A stretch of DNA of 64,000 nucleotides, taken from contig NZ_KB892823.1 in NCBI RefSeq assembly GCF_000373925.1, positions 62,001 to 126,000 on the forward strand. The letters run 5' to 3'. The stretch comes from Actinopolymorpha alba DSM 45243. GTDB taxonomy: Bacteria; Actinomycetota; Actinomycetes; Propionibacteriales; Actinopolymorphaceae. Of the stretch, positions 34,853 to 43,319 are shown piece after piece; position 1 is the first letter of the stretch, and each line of letters opens with the position of its first letter. Below the pieces are notes generated by a model. The model made no database searches and had not been told where the DNA came from. It saw nothing but the letters and a program-made list of their open reading frames with translations. Position numbers and translations under genes: made by a program.

Positions 34853-34888
34853 CTCCCCTCAATGGCCGCCGGCGGCCATTGAGGGGAG
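34853..34888. repeat. 36-bp perfect palindrome between two glycan genes
   Basis: CTCCCCTCAATGGCCGCC (34853-34870) is followed directly by its complement (34871-34888) with no loop. It lies between the GxGYxYP gene stop and the glycosidase-like gene, where it would act as terminator or attenuator within the pair. Confidence 0.85.
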
Positions 34889-34907
34889 TATCGCGTGCTG
34901 TACCTGG

Positions 34908-37052
34908 TCATTGTCGCGGCTGGGGTGAGGGTGCGGGTGTGGCCGTGCGCGTGGATGGTGCCGACCGGATCGCGCTCGGCACACCCTGGCTTCGCGCTTC
35001 GCGAACCAGGGCAAAGTACTGGTCACCACGGACGGCGACGAACTCCTCGCCCAGCTGATCCATGATCCACGCCACATCGGTCGGCCCGAGCTCCCACGCG
35101 GCGACCGCGACCGCGATGAAGACCGGCTTCGAACCGTCGTAGTCGGTCGCCGCGTTGGACCGGATCCGGCGCAGGACCTCGTTCCGGTCAGAGTGCGCGA
35201 TCTGCGTCGACAGCGGCAGCCTTCCGTCGGCCAGGAACGTCGTGTCACTGCGCCCGAACCACATGTTGTAGGCAATACCGGCGACGCCCAGCTGGTCGGC
35301 GTACGCCTGGGCCGAGGCTTCCTGCAGCATCGAAATGTCGTCCAGTGCGTAGATCATGTCGAGGCCGAGCTTGTCGAAGTACGGCTTGTTCTGTGCCAGG
35401 AACGTCGCCAGGTTGTCCTGCGGCCAGAACGACGGGTAGAAGTAGCCCGCTCCCGAGGGCCCGGCGACAAGATAGTCGTTCGGCGTCGCCGTTTTCAGAT
35501 AGCGGCTGATGATGAGCGGCGCGGCGTCGATGAGCAGCGGGCTCACCGACCAGTTCATCGGCACCCTTCCCCGAGCAGGGTCATCCCAGATCACCCGCAT
35601 CCGATGTTGGCAGTACTGCATGTTGTCGCCCTCGGCTGTGGTGAACGTGAGATAGACCTTGTTCTCCAAAGCAGGTGGCGCCGCCGGCCGCTGCGCGACG
35701 ATCGGCGCCCGGAAACCGGAGTGCACCGTCGTGTTCTCCAGGAAGTCCGCCGCCAGGGTGTAGACGCCTTGCGCCGACGCCAGCTTCACACCGGCGAACT
35801 CCCCGGTGTACCAGCCGAGGTACGGCGTTCCCTTCTCGACCGCGGCGAAGATCCGGGTCATCAGCTCGGCCTCTTGCGGAGTGTTGTCAGAGCCCAGCCA
35901 GAACGGCATCGCGCCCAGCGCGACCGCATAGTCGCGAAGCGGCAACGACGCCGGGATCCGGTCATCGGAGGAAACCGCGGGCGCGACCTTCGACACCGAC
36001 ACCAGGAACTGGTTGAACATGTCGAGCGACAGCGTCAGCTGCCGCGCGCCGGCCGGCACGCTGAGCTCGTAGATGAAGTACGAGTTTCCGTCGGCGAAGC
36101 GGTGCGAGTCCTCGGTCGGCGTCTGGGGCTTGAACCCAGCGCCACCACGGTCGAACAGAACCCCGCGCTCGGTATCGGTCCCGATCGCGAAGTCCGCCAC
36201 GACGGTGCCGTCAGCCTTCAACGTCAGTTGGTGAAGCGCGCCGCCCCAGCCGTCCGACGGCTGCGAGTCCTGCATCCGGAAGTAGACCTTCTCGCCGCCG
36301 GCGAAGGCCGAGATGTCGAACTCGTAGACCTGCCGATTCGACGTGTTGCGAATAGGTCGCTCTTCCCTTGCGATCTCGACGAAACCCTTCCAGTTGTCCG
36401 GCGGTATCGGCTTCGACTGGCCGGGGTTGATTCCGAGTAACGCGCGGTGGGAGGTCTGTGGCCAGAGGTTCTCGAACTGCCAGGCCGTCGCCTCGGTGTT
36501 GGAAGCGAACCGACCCCGCAGGTCATCGAGCACCAGCTTCTTGTGAGGCGGCGCGGTCAGCTTCTTCGCGAGCTCGGGGCTCACGATGACGCCATCTTTC
36601 AGGCCGGCGAGAGTCGTTGCCACGTTGACGGTCTCTACGACGTCGGGATCGTAGACCACGACGCCCTTGGCTCGATCCAGGTGAGCATTGATGACCTTCC
36701 ACGGATCGGTGAACTCGCGGTACGGGATACCGGAGTCGTTCAGCCAGGTCTTACGCCCCTCGGGGGGATTCCCCTTGATGGCGTAGATCTCGGGCCGCTT
36801 CCGGTTGACCAGCCCCTGCAGGGTCATGACCAGAAGCTGCACGTCGACCGGAGTGTCATCGGCCATGAAGATCGCGTCGAGCCGCTCGGGCCTGGCGAAG
36901 GTCGGGAGTTCCTGGTCGGCCGGCCACAGAATTCCGTTGCTACCGGGCTCGGCCCAGGCCGACCCGTGGGTTCCGAAGGTGGCGCCGGCGAATGCCAGTG
37001 CCGGCGGCGCGCTGAGAATGGTTCGTCGTGAGATTCGCGCAGGATCGGCCAC
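34908..37052 (-). CDS. Exported GxGYxYP domain protein, putative glycan utilisation
   Basis: A 714-residue protein. The start is the GTG at 37052, which has GAGGAG eight bases upstream; the frame runs 83 codons further but without a ribosome site. A twin-arginine-like signal (RISRRTILSAPPALAFAGAT) is followed by a domain with VVVYDPDVVETVNVATTLAG, then a beta-rich insert (RQVYEFDISAFAGGEKVYFR) and the signature PSGAGYFYPSFW. The GxGYxYP family is found with polysaccharide-degrading genes in several phyla, but its activity is not established. The product is expected outside the membrane. The next gene downstream encodes a glycosidase-like protein. Confidence 0.85.
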   Translation of the reverse strand: MADPARISRRTILSAPPALAFAGATFGTHGSAWAEPGSNGILWPADQELPTFARPERLDAIFMADDTPVDVQLLVMTLQGLVNRKRPEIYAIKGNPPEGRKTWLNDSGIPYREFTDPWKVINAHLDRAKGVVVYDPDVVETVNVATTLAGLKDGVIVSPELAKKLTAPPHKKLVLDDLRGRFASNTEATAWQFENLWPQTSHRALLGINPGQSKPIPPDNWKGFVEIAREERPIRNTSNRQVYEFDISAFAGGEKVYFRMQDSQPSDGWGGALHQLTLKADGTVVADFAIGTDTERGVLFDRGGAGFKPQTPTEDSHRFADGNSYFIYELSVPAGARQLTLSLDMFNQFLVSVSKVAPAVSSDDRIPASLPLRDYAVALGAMPFWLGSDNTPQEAELMTRIFAAVEKGTPYLGWYTGEFAGVKLASAQGVYTLAADFLENTTVHSGFRAPIVAQRPAAPPALENKVYLTFTTAEGDNMQYCQHRMRVIWDDPARGRVPMNWSVSPLLIDAAPLIISRYLKTATPNDYLVAGPSGAGYFYPSFWPQDNLATFLAQNKPYFDKLGLDMIYALDDISMLQEASAQAYADQLGVAGIAYNMWFGRSDTTFLADGRLPLSTQIAHSDRNEVLRRIRSNAATDYDGSKPVFIAVAVAAWELGPTDVAWIMDQLGEEFVAVRGDQYFALVREARSQGVPSAIRSAPSTRTATPAPSPQPRQ

Positions 37053-37556
37053 GTCTGGTCTCCTCGAAGCGATGGACTGCGAGCCGGTCGTTCTCACACG
37101 TAGGCATGAGAAACGACGTACGCAGGTGCGTGAGGCACTCCCCGCGGTGCTTGACCCGGGAAGGTACTGTCGTGGATTCGGCCCGACAAGAAGCCATGTC
37201 CGCTGTGGGCCACGGATATTGCTACGAGAAAGCCGGACACGCCAGGCGCGGGGTTCCGGTCCGCGCGGGATTACATTCGGCAGCGACCGAACGCTGACCA
37301 ATTTTTGTCAACCGACGGTTTGCACCACACGGTTGCGTTCACGAAATCAATGGTTCTGCGATTTTGGCTCGCTCCGTCAAGCGCGGGTTGGTGCGAGGCA
37401 GTGGAGCTTTTCTGGGCGTGGAGTACAGGAAAAGCTCCACTGCTTGACGGGGGAATCTCGGCAAAAGCGCCGACACAACTTCGCCAAGTCACCACCCGGC
37501 TCCGTAGCGGATGCCGCAATCTGTCGAAGCGAAGAGGCTCGCGACCCGAAGCTTCT
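37053..37556. other. Upstream region with nested hairpins and decayed family A repeat
   Basis: 504 bases between divergent-to-tandem leftward genes. It holds the GxGYxYP gene promoter, a nested hairpin (37374-37450) and a decayed family A copy (37443-37490). Base composition near 37290-37380 is visibly less GC-rich than the window. No gene was recognised. Confidence 0.6.
37374..37490. repeat. Nested hairpin plus family A repeat copy 4 (degenerate)
   Basis: Outer arms CCGTCAAGC (37374-37382) and GCTTGACGG (37442-37450) enclose perfect 15-bp arms GCAGTGGAGCTTTTC (37398-37412) and its complement (37429-37443). The right end continues into CTTGACGGGGGAATCTCGGC and CGCCAAGTC, which resembles family A copy 3 with several mismatches. 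Confidence 0.65.
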
Positions 37557-38522
37557 CTATGCGCGGCTCATTCGTCGAACCGCGGCCTCGATGATAGGCA
37601 TCCGGCGGGTCAGAGCGGCCAGCCGGCGTTCGGTCCGCGCCACCTGACCAACGCTGACCAGCCGCGCCATTCCGGAGTCGCCGGCCGCCGCTCCCGCGCG
37701 GATCCGGGTGAGTGCCCGTCCCAGGCGTTCGGGGACAGCCGCAAGCACCTCCAGCGCGCGCACCTCCGGCATCTCCACGCCGGCGTACGCCTCGGCCAGC
37801 AGGCAAAGACGGCGGGCCACCTCCGCGACCGGTGCGGGCTGGAACAACGGCACGAAGTTCCAGGCCGCGAACGCCACGTCGTCCATCGGGCGCCCCGGCC
37901 CCGCGACGTCCCAGTCCAGAACGCCGACGACCCGTACGCCGGCGGTCGCCGGATCCTCCTCGACCACCAGGTTGTACGGCGCGACGTCGTTGTGGCAGAC
38001 GATCTCGCCCGGTTCGAGCGGGCGCACACCAGCCCGCCAGCGTGGCGCGGTCGGCACGAAGGTCCGCACCACCTCGTGGTAGCGGGCCAGCCAGCGCATG
38101 GTCTGCGTCAACACCAGGTCGGAGAAGGCCCAGTCCGGCCAGGCCGCGTCGCCGACAGTGCGCCCCCGGATGTACGACAGGACCTCGCGGCCATCGGCGT
38201 CCATGCCCAACGGTTCGGGTATCCGGCCCAGGCCGTGGGCCCGCAGATGGGTCAGGAGTTCGTGGATCGTGGGAGTCCACGGACCGGCCGGCCGGCGTAC
38301 GGTCGCTCCCACGCGCACGGCGCCACCCACCTGTCCGCCCGGCAGGACCTGGCCGGTGTCGGACGATCCGCGTGCTGTGCCTGCGGCGGCCGACCCGGCC
38401 GGTGTGGAACCCATGGCAGACACCCGTGACGGGTCTGGTTCCTGAGGTGACGGGCGGTGTTCCTGAGGCGACGGCTTGGAGTCCTCGTCGGTGGGCACGA
38501 GCCACAGTGTGTCCGATGCCAC
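37557..38522 (-). CDS. Aminoglycoside phosphotransferase (APH)/choline kinase-like protein
   Basis: A kinase-fold protein of 321 residues from the GTG at 38522 (GGAG eight bases before); the frame allows an earlier GTG at 38570. The first ~70 residues are low-complexity. The kinase-like core has IVCHNDVAPYNLVVEED (catalytic HxDxxxxN loop) and VVGVLDWDVAGPGRPMDD (metal-binding Asp). The substrate could be a small molecule such as an aminoglycoside, choline or sugar; nothing in the context decides. Resistance should not be inferred. It stands alone, divergent from sdhC. Confidence 0.82.
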   Translation of the reverse strand: MASDTLWLVPTDEDSKPSPQEHRPSPQEPDPSRVSAMGSTPAGSAAAGTARGSSDTGQVLPGGQVGGAVRVGATVRRPAGPWTPTIHELLTHLRAHGLGRIPEPLGMDADGREVLSYIRGRTVGDAAWPDWAFSDLVLTQTMRWLARYHEVVRTFVPTAPRWRAGVRPLEPGEIVCHNDVAPYNLVVEEDPATAGVRVVGVLDWDVAGPGRPMDDVAFAAWNFVPLFQPAPVAEVARRLCLLAEAYAGVEMPEVRALEVLAAVPERLGRALTRIRAGAAAGDSGMARLVSVGQVARTERRLAALTRRMPIIEAAVRRMSRA

Positions 38523-38869
38523 ATGTGGCGCTCCGTCACAGTCCCCCCGTTGGGCGCCGGGAGGGTGCACGATGCCAGGCGGGGACGTTACGGGAGTACG
38601 TTATGCGCGCTACAGGGCGTGTCGACGGATGTGTCCCGCCCGGACGGCCGGCAAACCGGCCGCGACGGGGCTGATCTGTCATGCCCTTGACGGCTCCGCA
38701 ACGACAGCTATGCCGGAGTCCGCCGGGCAGCAGTCTGGGTGCGCGGTGCGGCAGACTCCACACCCACATATCAGGGGCCGCGGGACCGAGGAGCACACTC
38801 GGAAGCAGCCCATCAGTCACCAGAACAGGTACGCGAGAGGCCACTCTTGTACGGGAAGGATGGCGCGAG
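38523..38869. other. Leader/promoter region of the sdh operon
   Basis: 347 bases between divergent genes with both promoters expected. A perfect 7-bp hairpin with a 4-base loop (38645-38662, CGGCCGG-CAAA-CCGGCCG) lies about 210 bases before sdhC and could be a leader structure. No gene was recognised. Confidence 0.45.
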
Positions 38870-39664
38870 ATGGCAACGGGAGTGCTGGGTCCCGAGCGCG
38901 CACGCATAGACAAACCGACACTCCGCCAGGATCGGTGGTGGATCTATCCAGCAGTAACCTTCATCGTCTTCACGGCGTTCGTCGTCTACTCCACGTGGCG
39001 CGCCTTCTCCGGCGCCAACTATTACGCCTCGCCGTATCTATCGCCGTTCTACTCCCCATGCCTGAGCACGGCCTGCGTGCCAGGAGCGAGCGACTTCGGG
39101 CAGCCGATCAGCTTCCTGCCGGCGTGGTTCTCCCCCGCCCTGGTGATCCTCGTGTTCCCACTGGGATTCCGGCTGACCTGCTACTACTACCGGAAGGCCT
39201 ACTACCGGGCGTTCTGGCTGTCGCCGGCGGCGTGCGCGGTCCCCGAGCCGCACAAGAAGTACACCGGTGAACGCCGCTTCCCGCTGATCCTCCAGAACAT
39301 CCACCGGTGGTTCTTCTACGCGGCGTTCCTCATCGCGATCATTCTGAGCTACGACGCGGTCATCGCGTTCCGCGACGAGAATCACGAGTGGGGCCACATG
39401 GGCCTCGGCACGCTGATCCTGCTCGTGAACGTCGTCCTCATCTGGCTCTACACGCTGTCGTGCCACTCCTGCCGGCACATCACCGGCGGCCGGTTGCGGA
39501 ACTTCTCCAAGCACCCGCTCCGCTACCGCTTCTGGACGTTCGTGTCGAAGCTGAACGGCCACCACGCCCGCTTCGCCTGGGCGTCGCTGATCTCGGTCGC
39601 GCTCGCCGACTTCTATATCTACCTGCTGGCGACCAACACGATCTCCGACGTCCGCTTCTTCTGA
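38870..39664 (+). CDS. sdhC: Succinate dehydrogenase membrane anchor subunit (Sdh1 type)
   Basis: A 264-residue membrane subunit of complex II. The ATG at 38870 (MATGVLGPERAR) was chosen; GGAAGG lies 10-16 bases before it, and the longer frame has no membrane-protein features. About five hydrophobic segments occur: residues 25-43, 86-103, 146-165, 178-197 and 233-253. Between two of them is LSCHSCRHITGG (Cys198, Cys201, His203). Size and sequence match the single large anchor of mycobacterial Sdh1 (Rv0249c type), for which an embedded Rieske-type [2Fe-2S] cluster has been reported. It is first gene of sdhCAB, 21 bases before sdhA. Confidence 0.88.
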   Translation: MATGVLGPERARIDKPTLRQDRWWIYPAVTFIVFTAFVVYSTWRAFSGANYYASPYLSPFYSPCLSTACVPGASDFGQPISFLPAWFSPALVILVFPLGFRLTCYYYRKAYYRAFWLSPAACAVPEPHKKYTGERRFPLILQNIHRWFFYAAFLIAIILSYDAVIAFRDENHEWGHMGLGTLILLVNVVLIWLYTLSCHSCRHITGGRLRNFSKHPLRYRFWTFVSKLNGHHARFAWASLISVALADFYIYLLATNTISDVRFF

Positions 39665-39685
39665 CATGACCGAGGTGTTCTCCGC

Positions 39686-41515
39686 ATGAGCACAGCCAAC
39701 TCCGCCCATATCGGCGAACGGCACTCCTACGACGTCGTCATTGTCGGTGCCGGCGGCGCCGGGCTCCGGGCCGCCATCGCCGCCCACGACGCGGGCGCAC
39801 GGACCGCCATCGTCTGCAAGTCCCTGCTCGGCAAGGCCCACACCGTCATGGCCGAGGGCGGTATTGCCGCCGCAATGGGCAACCTCTGGCCGGACGACAA
39901 CTGGAAGGTGCACTTCCGCGACACCATGCGTGGCGGGAAGATGCTCAACAACTGGCGGATGGCCCAACTCCACGCCCAGGAGGCACCCGCCCGGGTCCTC
40001 GAGCTCGAGGAGTGGGGTGCGCTCTTCGACCGTACCGCCGACGGCCTCATCTCCCAGCGCGACTTCGGTGGACACCGTTATGCCCGGCTCGCGCACGTCG
40101 GTGACCGGACCGGCCTGGAGATGATCCGTACCCTCCAGCAGCGGGCGGTGTCCCTCGGGATCGACGTCTTCATGGAGTGCACGATCACCGACATTCTCAA
40201 AGATGGAAAAGATGGCGACAAGGTGGCCGGGGCGTTCGGCTACTGGCGCGAGAGCGGCCGGTTCGTCGTCTTCGAGGCGCCGTCCGTCGTGCTCGCGACC
40301 GGCGGGATCGGCAAGTCGTTCAAGGTGACCTCGAACTCCTGGGAGTACACCGGCGACGGTCACACGCTGGCGCTTCGGGCGGGCGCGAGCCTGATCAACA
40401 TGGAGTTCGTGCAGTTCCACCCGACCGGCATGGTGTGGCCGCCGTCGGTGCGCGGCATCCTGGTCACCGAGTCGGTCCGCGGCGACGGCGGGGTGCTGAA
40501 GAACTCCGAGGGCCGGCGGTTCATGTTCGACTACATCCCGGAGTTCTTCAAGGCGGAAACGGCCGACACGATCGAGGAGGCCGACCGCTGGTACACCGAC
40601 AAGAAGAACAACCGCCGCCCACCTGAGCTCCTCCCGCGCGACGAGGTGGCCCGGGCGATCAACGCCGAGATCAAGGCCGGCCGCGGCACACCGCACGGCG
40701 GTATCTACCTCGACATCGCCTCGCGCCGCGACGCCGACTACATCAAGCGCCGGCTGCCGTCGATGTACCACCAGTTCAAGGAACTCGCCGACGTCGACAT
40801 CACCAGGGAGCCGATGGAGATCGGCCCCACCTGCCACTACGTCATGGGTGGCGTCGAGGTGGACGCCGACACCGGCGCGTCGTCCGTCCAGGGCCTGTAC
40901 GCCGCGGGTGAGGTCGCGGGCGGGATGCACGGCGCCAACCGGCTCGGCGGCAACTCGCTGTCCGACCTCCTGGTGTTCGGGCGCCGCGCCGGTCTGAACG
41001 CCGCGTACCACGCCGCGAGGGTCAAGAACCAGACGCCGGTCTCGATCCACGAGGAGGCGGTGCAGGCCGCGGCCAACACCGCCCTCGCCCCCTTCGCCGA
41101 GGAGGGCGGCGAGAACCCCTACTCGGTCCAGAAGGACCTGCAGGAGGTCATGCACTCCCTCGTCGGGATCATTCGTACGGCAGACGAGCTGGAGCAGGCA
41201 CTGGCCGAGATCGAGAAGCTCGCCGAACGCGCCGAGCACCTCACGGTCGAGGGCAACCGGCAGTACAACCCCGGCTGGCACCTCGCGATCGATCTCCAGA
41301 ACATGCTGTGGGTCTCGGAGTGCATCGCCCGTGCTGCCCTCGCCCGCACCGAGAGCCGTGGCGGCCACACCCGCGACGACTATCCGATGACTGACCGGGA
41401 GTGGGGCACCAAGAACATCGTCCTGAGCGAACGCGAGGGCGCGATCGACCTGGCGATCAAGCCGCTACCCGCGCTGCCCGACGAGCTCAAGGCGCTGTTC
41501 GAGGAGCAAAGCTGA
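39686..41515 (+). CDS. sdhA: Succinate dehydrogenase flavoprotein subunit
   Basis: A 609-residue catalytic subunit of succinate dehydrogenase/fumarate reductase. The Rossmann motif GAGGAG is at residues 21-26 and His52 in GKAHTVMAEGG is the covalent FAD site. Active-site elements HPTGM, the RGDGGVLKNSEG segment and the C-terminal HGANRLGGNSLSDLLVFG are present. It oxidises succinate to fumarate on the cytoplasmic side of the membrane and passes electrons to SdhB. Gene order C-A-B equals mycobacterial Sdh1. Gaps of 21 and 33 bases mark one operon. Confidence 0.97.
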   Translation: MSTANSAHIGERHSYDVVIVGAGGAGLRAAIAAHDAGARTAIVCKSLLGKAHTVMAEGGIAAAMGNLWPDDNWKVHFRDTMRGGKMLNNWRMAQLHAQEAPARVLELEEWGALFDRTADGLISQRDFGGHRYARLAHVGDRTGLEMIRTLQQRAVSLGIDVFMECTITDILKDGKDGDKVAGAFGYWRESGRFVVFEAPSVVLATGGIGKSFKVTSNSWEYTGDGHTLALRAGASLINMEFVQFHPTGMVWPPSVRGILVTESVRGDGGVLKNSEGRRFMFDYIPEFFKAETADTIEEADRWYTDKKNNRRPPELLPRDEVARAINAEIKAGRGTPHGGIYLDIASRRDADYIKRRLPSMYHQFKELADVDITREPMEIGPTCHYVMGGVEVDADTGASSVQGLYAAGEVAGGMHGANRLGGNSLSDLLVFGRRAGLNAAYHAARVKNQTPVSIHEEAVQAAANTALAPFAEEGGENPYSVQKDLQEVMHSLVGIIRTADELEQALAEIEKLAERAEHLTVEGNRQYNPGWHLAIDLQNMLWVSECIARAALARTESRGGHTRDDYPMTDREWGTKNIVLSEREGAIDLAIKPLPALPDELKALFEEQS

Positions 41516-41548
41516 CCGGGGGCGACCCCCTGGAACCCCCGAGGAGAC

Positions 41549-42325
41549 ATGAAAATGGGATACGACCTCTCGATGAGGGTGTGGCGCGGTAACGAGGACG
41601 GCGGCGCGCTCCAGGACTTCACGGTGTCGGTCGAGGAAGGCGAGGTCGTCCTCGACGCGCTCCACCGGCTCCAGGCGACCCAGGCGGGCGACCTGGCCAT
41701 CCGCTGGAACTGCAAGGCGGGCAAGTGTGGTTCCTGCAGCGCGGAGATCAACGGCCGCCCGCGCCTGATGTGCATGACCCGGCTGTCGGAGTACGAACCC
41801 TCGGAGACGATCACCGTCACGCCGATGCGGACGTTTCCGATCATCAAGGACCTCGTCACCGACGTCTCGTACAACTACGAGAAGGCCAAGGAGATCCCGG
41901 CGTTCGCGCCGACCCCGCCGGACCCCGACGGCAAGCATCGGATGATGCAGGTCGACGTCGAGCGGGGGCAGGAGTTCCGCAAGTGCATCGAGTGCTTCCT
42001 GTGTCAGGACACCTGCCACGTCGTCCGTGACCACGAGGACAACAAGTCGGCGTTCGCGGGGCCGAGGTTCTTCCTCAGGTACGCCGAACTCGACATGCAC
42101 CCGCTGGACACCCACGACCGGCGCCAGCTCGCCCAGGCCGCGGCCGGCCTCAGCATGTGCAACATCACCAAGTGCTGCACCGAGGTCTGCCCGGAGCACA
42201 TCAAGATCACCGACAACGCGATCATCCCGATGAAGGAACGCGTCGTCGACCGGAAGTACGACCCGCTGGTCTGGCTCGGCTCCAAGATCTTCCGCCGTGA
42301 TCAGCGCGAGGAGGTCGAGTCCTGA
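41549..42325 (+). CDS. sdhB: Succinate dehydrogenase iron-sulfur subunit
   Basis: A 258-residue electron-transfer subunit. Cys55, Cys60, Cys63 and Cys75 bind the [2Fe-2S] cluster. The C-terminal ferredoxin-like part has CIECFLCQDTC (Cys146, 149, 152, 156) and CNITKCCTEVCPEH (Cys204, 209, 210, 214) for the [4Fe-4S] and [3Fe-4S] clusters. The ATG at 41549 follows GAGGAGAC. It is last gene of sdhCAB and is followed by a very long terminator hairpin. Confidence 0.97.
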   Translation: MKMGYDLSMRVWRGNEDGGALQDFTVSVEEGEVVLDALHRLQATQAGDLAIRWNCKAGKCGSCSAEINGRPRLMCMTRLSEYEPSETITVTPMRTFPIIKDLVTDVSYNYEKAKEIPAFAPTPPDPDGKHRMMQVDVERGQEFRKCIECFLCQDTCHVVRDHEDNKSAFAGPRFFLRYAELDMHPLDTHDRRQLAQAAAGLSMCNITKCCTEVCPEHIKITDNAIIPMKERVVDRKYDPLVWLGSKIFRRDQREEVES

Positions 42326-42370
42326 GCCCATCCGGCTCACTCCGGGTCAGAGGTGACTGGGGTCCGGGGC

Positions 42371-42433
42371 AGGACTGGGTCGGGGGCACCCTTGTACGAC
42401 TCTTTCGTACGAGGGTGCCCCCGACCCAGTCCT
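42371..42433 (+). terminator. Terminator of the sdhCAB operon
   Basis: A 29-bp stem (42371-42399 with 42405-42433, one mismatch) and a 5-base loop CTCTT begin 46 bases after sdhB. Flanking GGGGTCC and GGCCCC extend the stem with bulges. Read-through from either side should be blocked. Confidence 0.88.
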
Positions 42434-42482
42434 GGGCCCCAGTCCCGGTCCCGGGACCCGGGCCTCGGGGCCCAAGCCGGAG

Positions 42483-42878
42483 CTACGCCTCCGGAACCGA
42501 CATGTTCATGATGGGGCGCACTTCCACGGCGGTGAGCCGCGCGTCCGGGAACCTCGCCGCGATCTCGGCCGCGCGGTCCGGGCTCTCGCAGTCGACAACG
42601 AAATAGCCCGCCAACTGCTCCTTGGCCTCGGCATAGGGCCCGTCAGTGACCGTGGGGACGCCCCCGCGTACCCGCACGGTCCTCGTCTTCACCGGATCGG
42701 CCAGCGCGACGCCGGCGATCAGCTCTCCGGATTCGGTGATTTCGCCGTACATCGCCTCGGCCTGGCGGGTCAGCTCCGCACGCTCCTCGGGCGGCATCGC
42801 CAGGAACGCCGGATGCCGCTCGAAGATCGGGTGCTGCCAGTTCTCCACGTTCCCGTAGATCAGGATCAGGTACTTCAT
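42483..42878 (-). CDS. YciI/DGPF domain protein
   Basis: A 131-residue protein starting MKYLILIYGNVENW, with VRVRGGVPTVTDGPYAEAKE (the DGPF-type signature) and QLAGYFVVDCESPDRAAEIA. Family members are small alpha/beta-barrel proteins often encoded beside sigma factors or VOC proteins; biochemical roles are mostly unknown. It is in the same direction as the VOC gene 58 bases upstream, so a two-gene unit is likely. No ECF sigma factor gene is next to it, although that pairing is common. Confidence 0.86.
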   Translation of the reverse strand: MKYLILIYGNVENWQHPIFERHPAFLAMPPEERAELTRQAEAMYGEITESGELIAGVALADPVKTRTVRVRGGVPTVTDGPYAEAKEQLAGYFVVDCESPDRAAEIAARFPDARLTAVEVRPIMNMSVPEA

Positions 42879-42935
42879 CTCACTCCGCTCAGTGCGTGAG
42901 GTGGCTACATCATCGCGTCGGACGGGACGTACCTG

Positions 42936-43319
42936 TCAGGACGTACCCGCGACCCCGATCAGGTTGCCCTCAGGATCGGTGAAGTGTCCGACCACAAGGG
43001 CCCCGGGAGTTCCCTCAGGGCCCATCCTGCGGGTCCCGCCCAGGCTCTCGGCCTTCTGGAGTGCGGCCTCGACGTCGGGAACGCCGATATAGAACAGCAC
43101 ACGGCGCTCGTACCCCTCGCCGCCGGCGACACCACCGTTGATACCCGTGCCGTCGCCGGTCGTCTGACCGTCCACGAACCCGTAGTTGCCAGGCTGTGAG
43201 ACCGCCTCGCTGGCCGCGTCACCCGTGTGGAACTCCCACCCGAACAGCTCGCCGTAGTAGTCGCGAAGCTTCGCCGGATCCTTCCCGATGATCTCGAAAT
43301 GCACGACTGGCTGTCCCAT
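42936..43319 (-). CDS. VOC family protein (glyoxalase-like)
   Basis: A 127-residue protein from the ATG at 43319, which follows GGGGAGAGGTC; a longer frame upstream was rejected for lack of a site. VVHFEIIGKDPAKLRDYYGE, FGWEF, YERRVLFYIGVPDVEAALQK and FTDPEGNLIGV form the paired beta-alpha-beta3 pattern of the vicinal oxygen chelate fold. Members include glyoxalases, dioxygenases and fosfomycin-resistance proteins; metal ligands cannot be assigned well enough to choose. It precedes the YciI gene. Confidence 0.86.
   Translation of the reverse strand: MGQPVVHFEIIGKDPAKLRDYYGELFGWEFHTGDAASEAVSQPGNYGFVDGQTTGDGTGINGGVAGGEGYERRVLFYIGVPDVEAALQKAESLGGTRRMGPEGTPGALVVGHFTDPEGNLIGVAGTS

Noticed and set aside
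37557-38522. Aminoglycoside resistance kinase
   Set aside because: Only general kinase motifs are present, with nothing specific to aminoglycoside binding.
39038-41368. 776-residue leftward frame opposite sdhC/sdhA
   Set aside because: It is the antisense shadow of a clear succinate dehydrogenase gene; low-complexity, His/Val/Asp/Gly/Arg-biased and no ribosome site.
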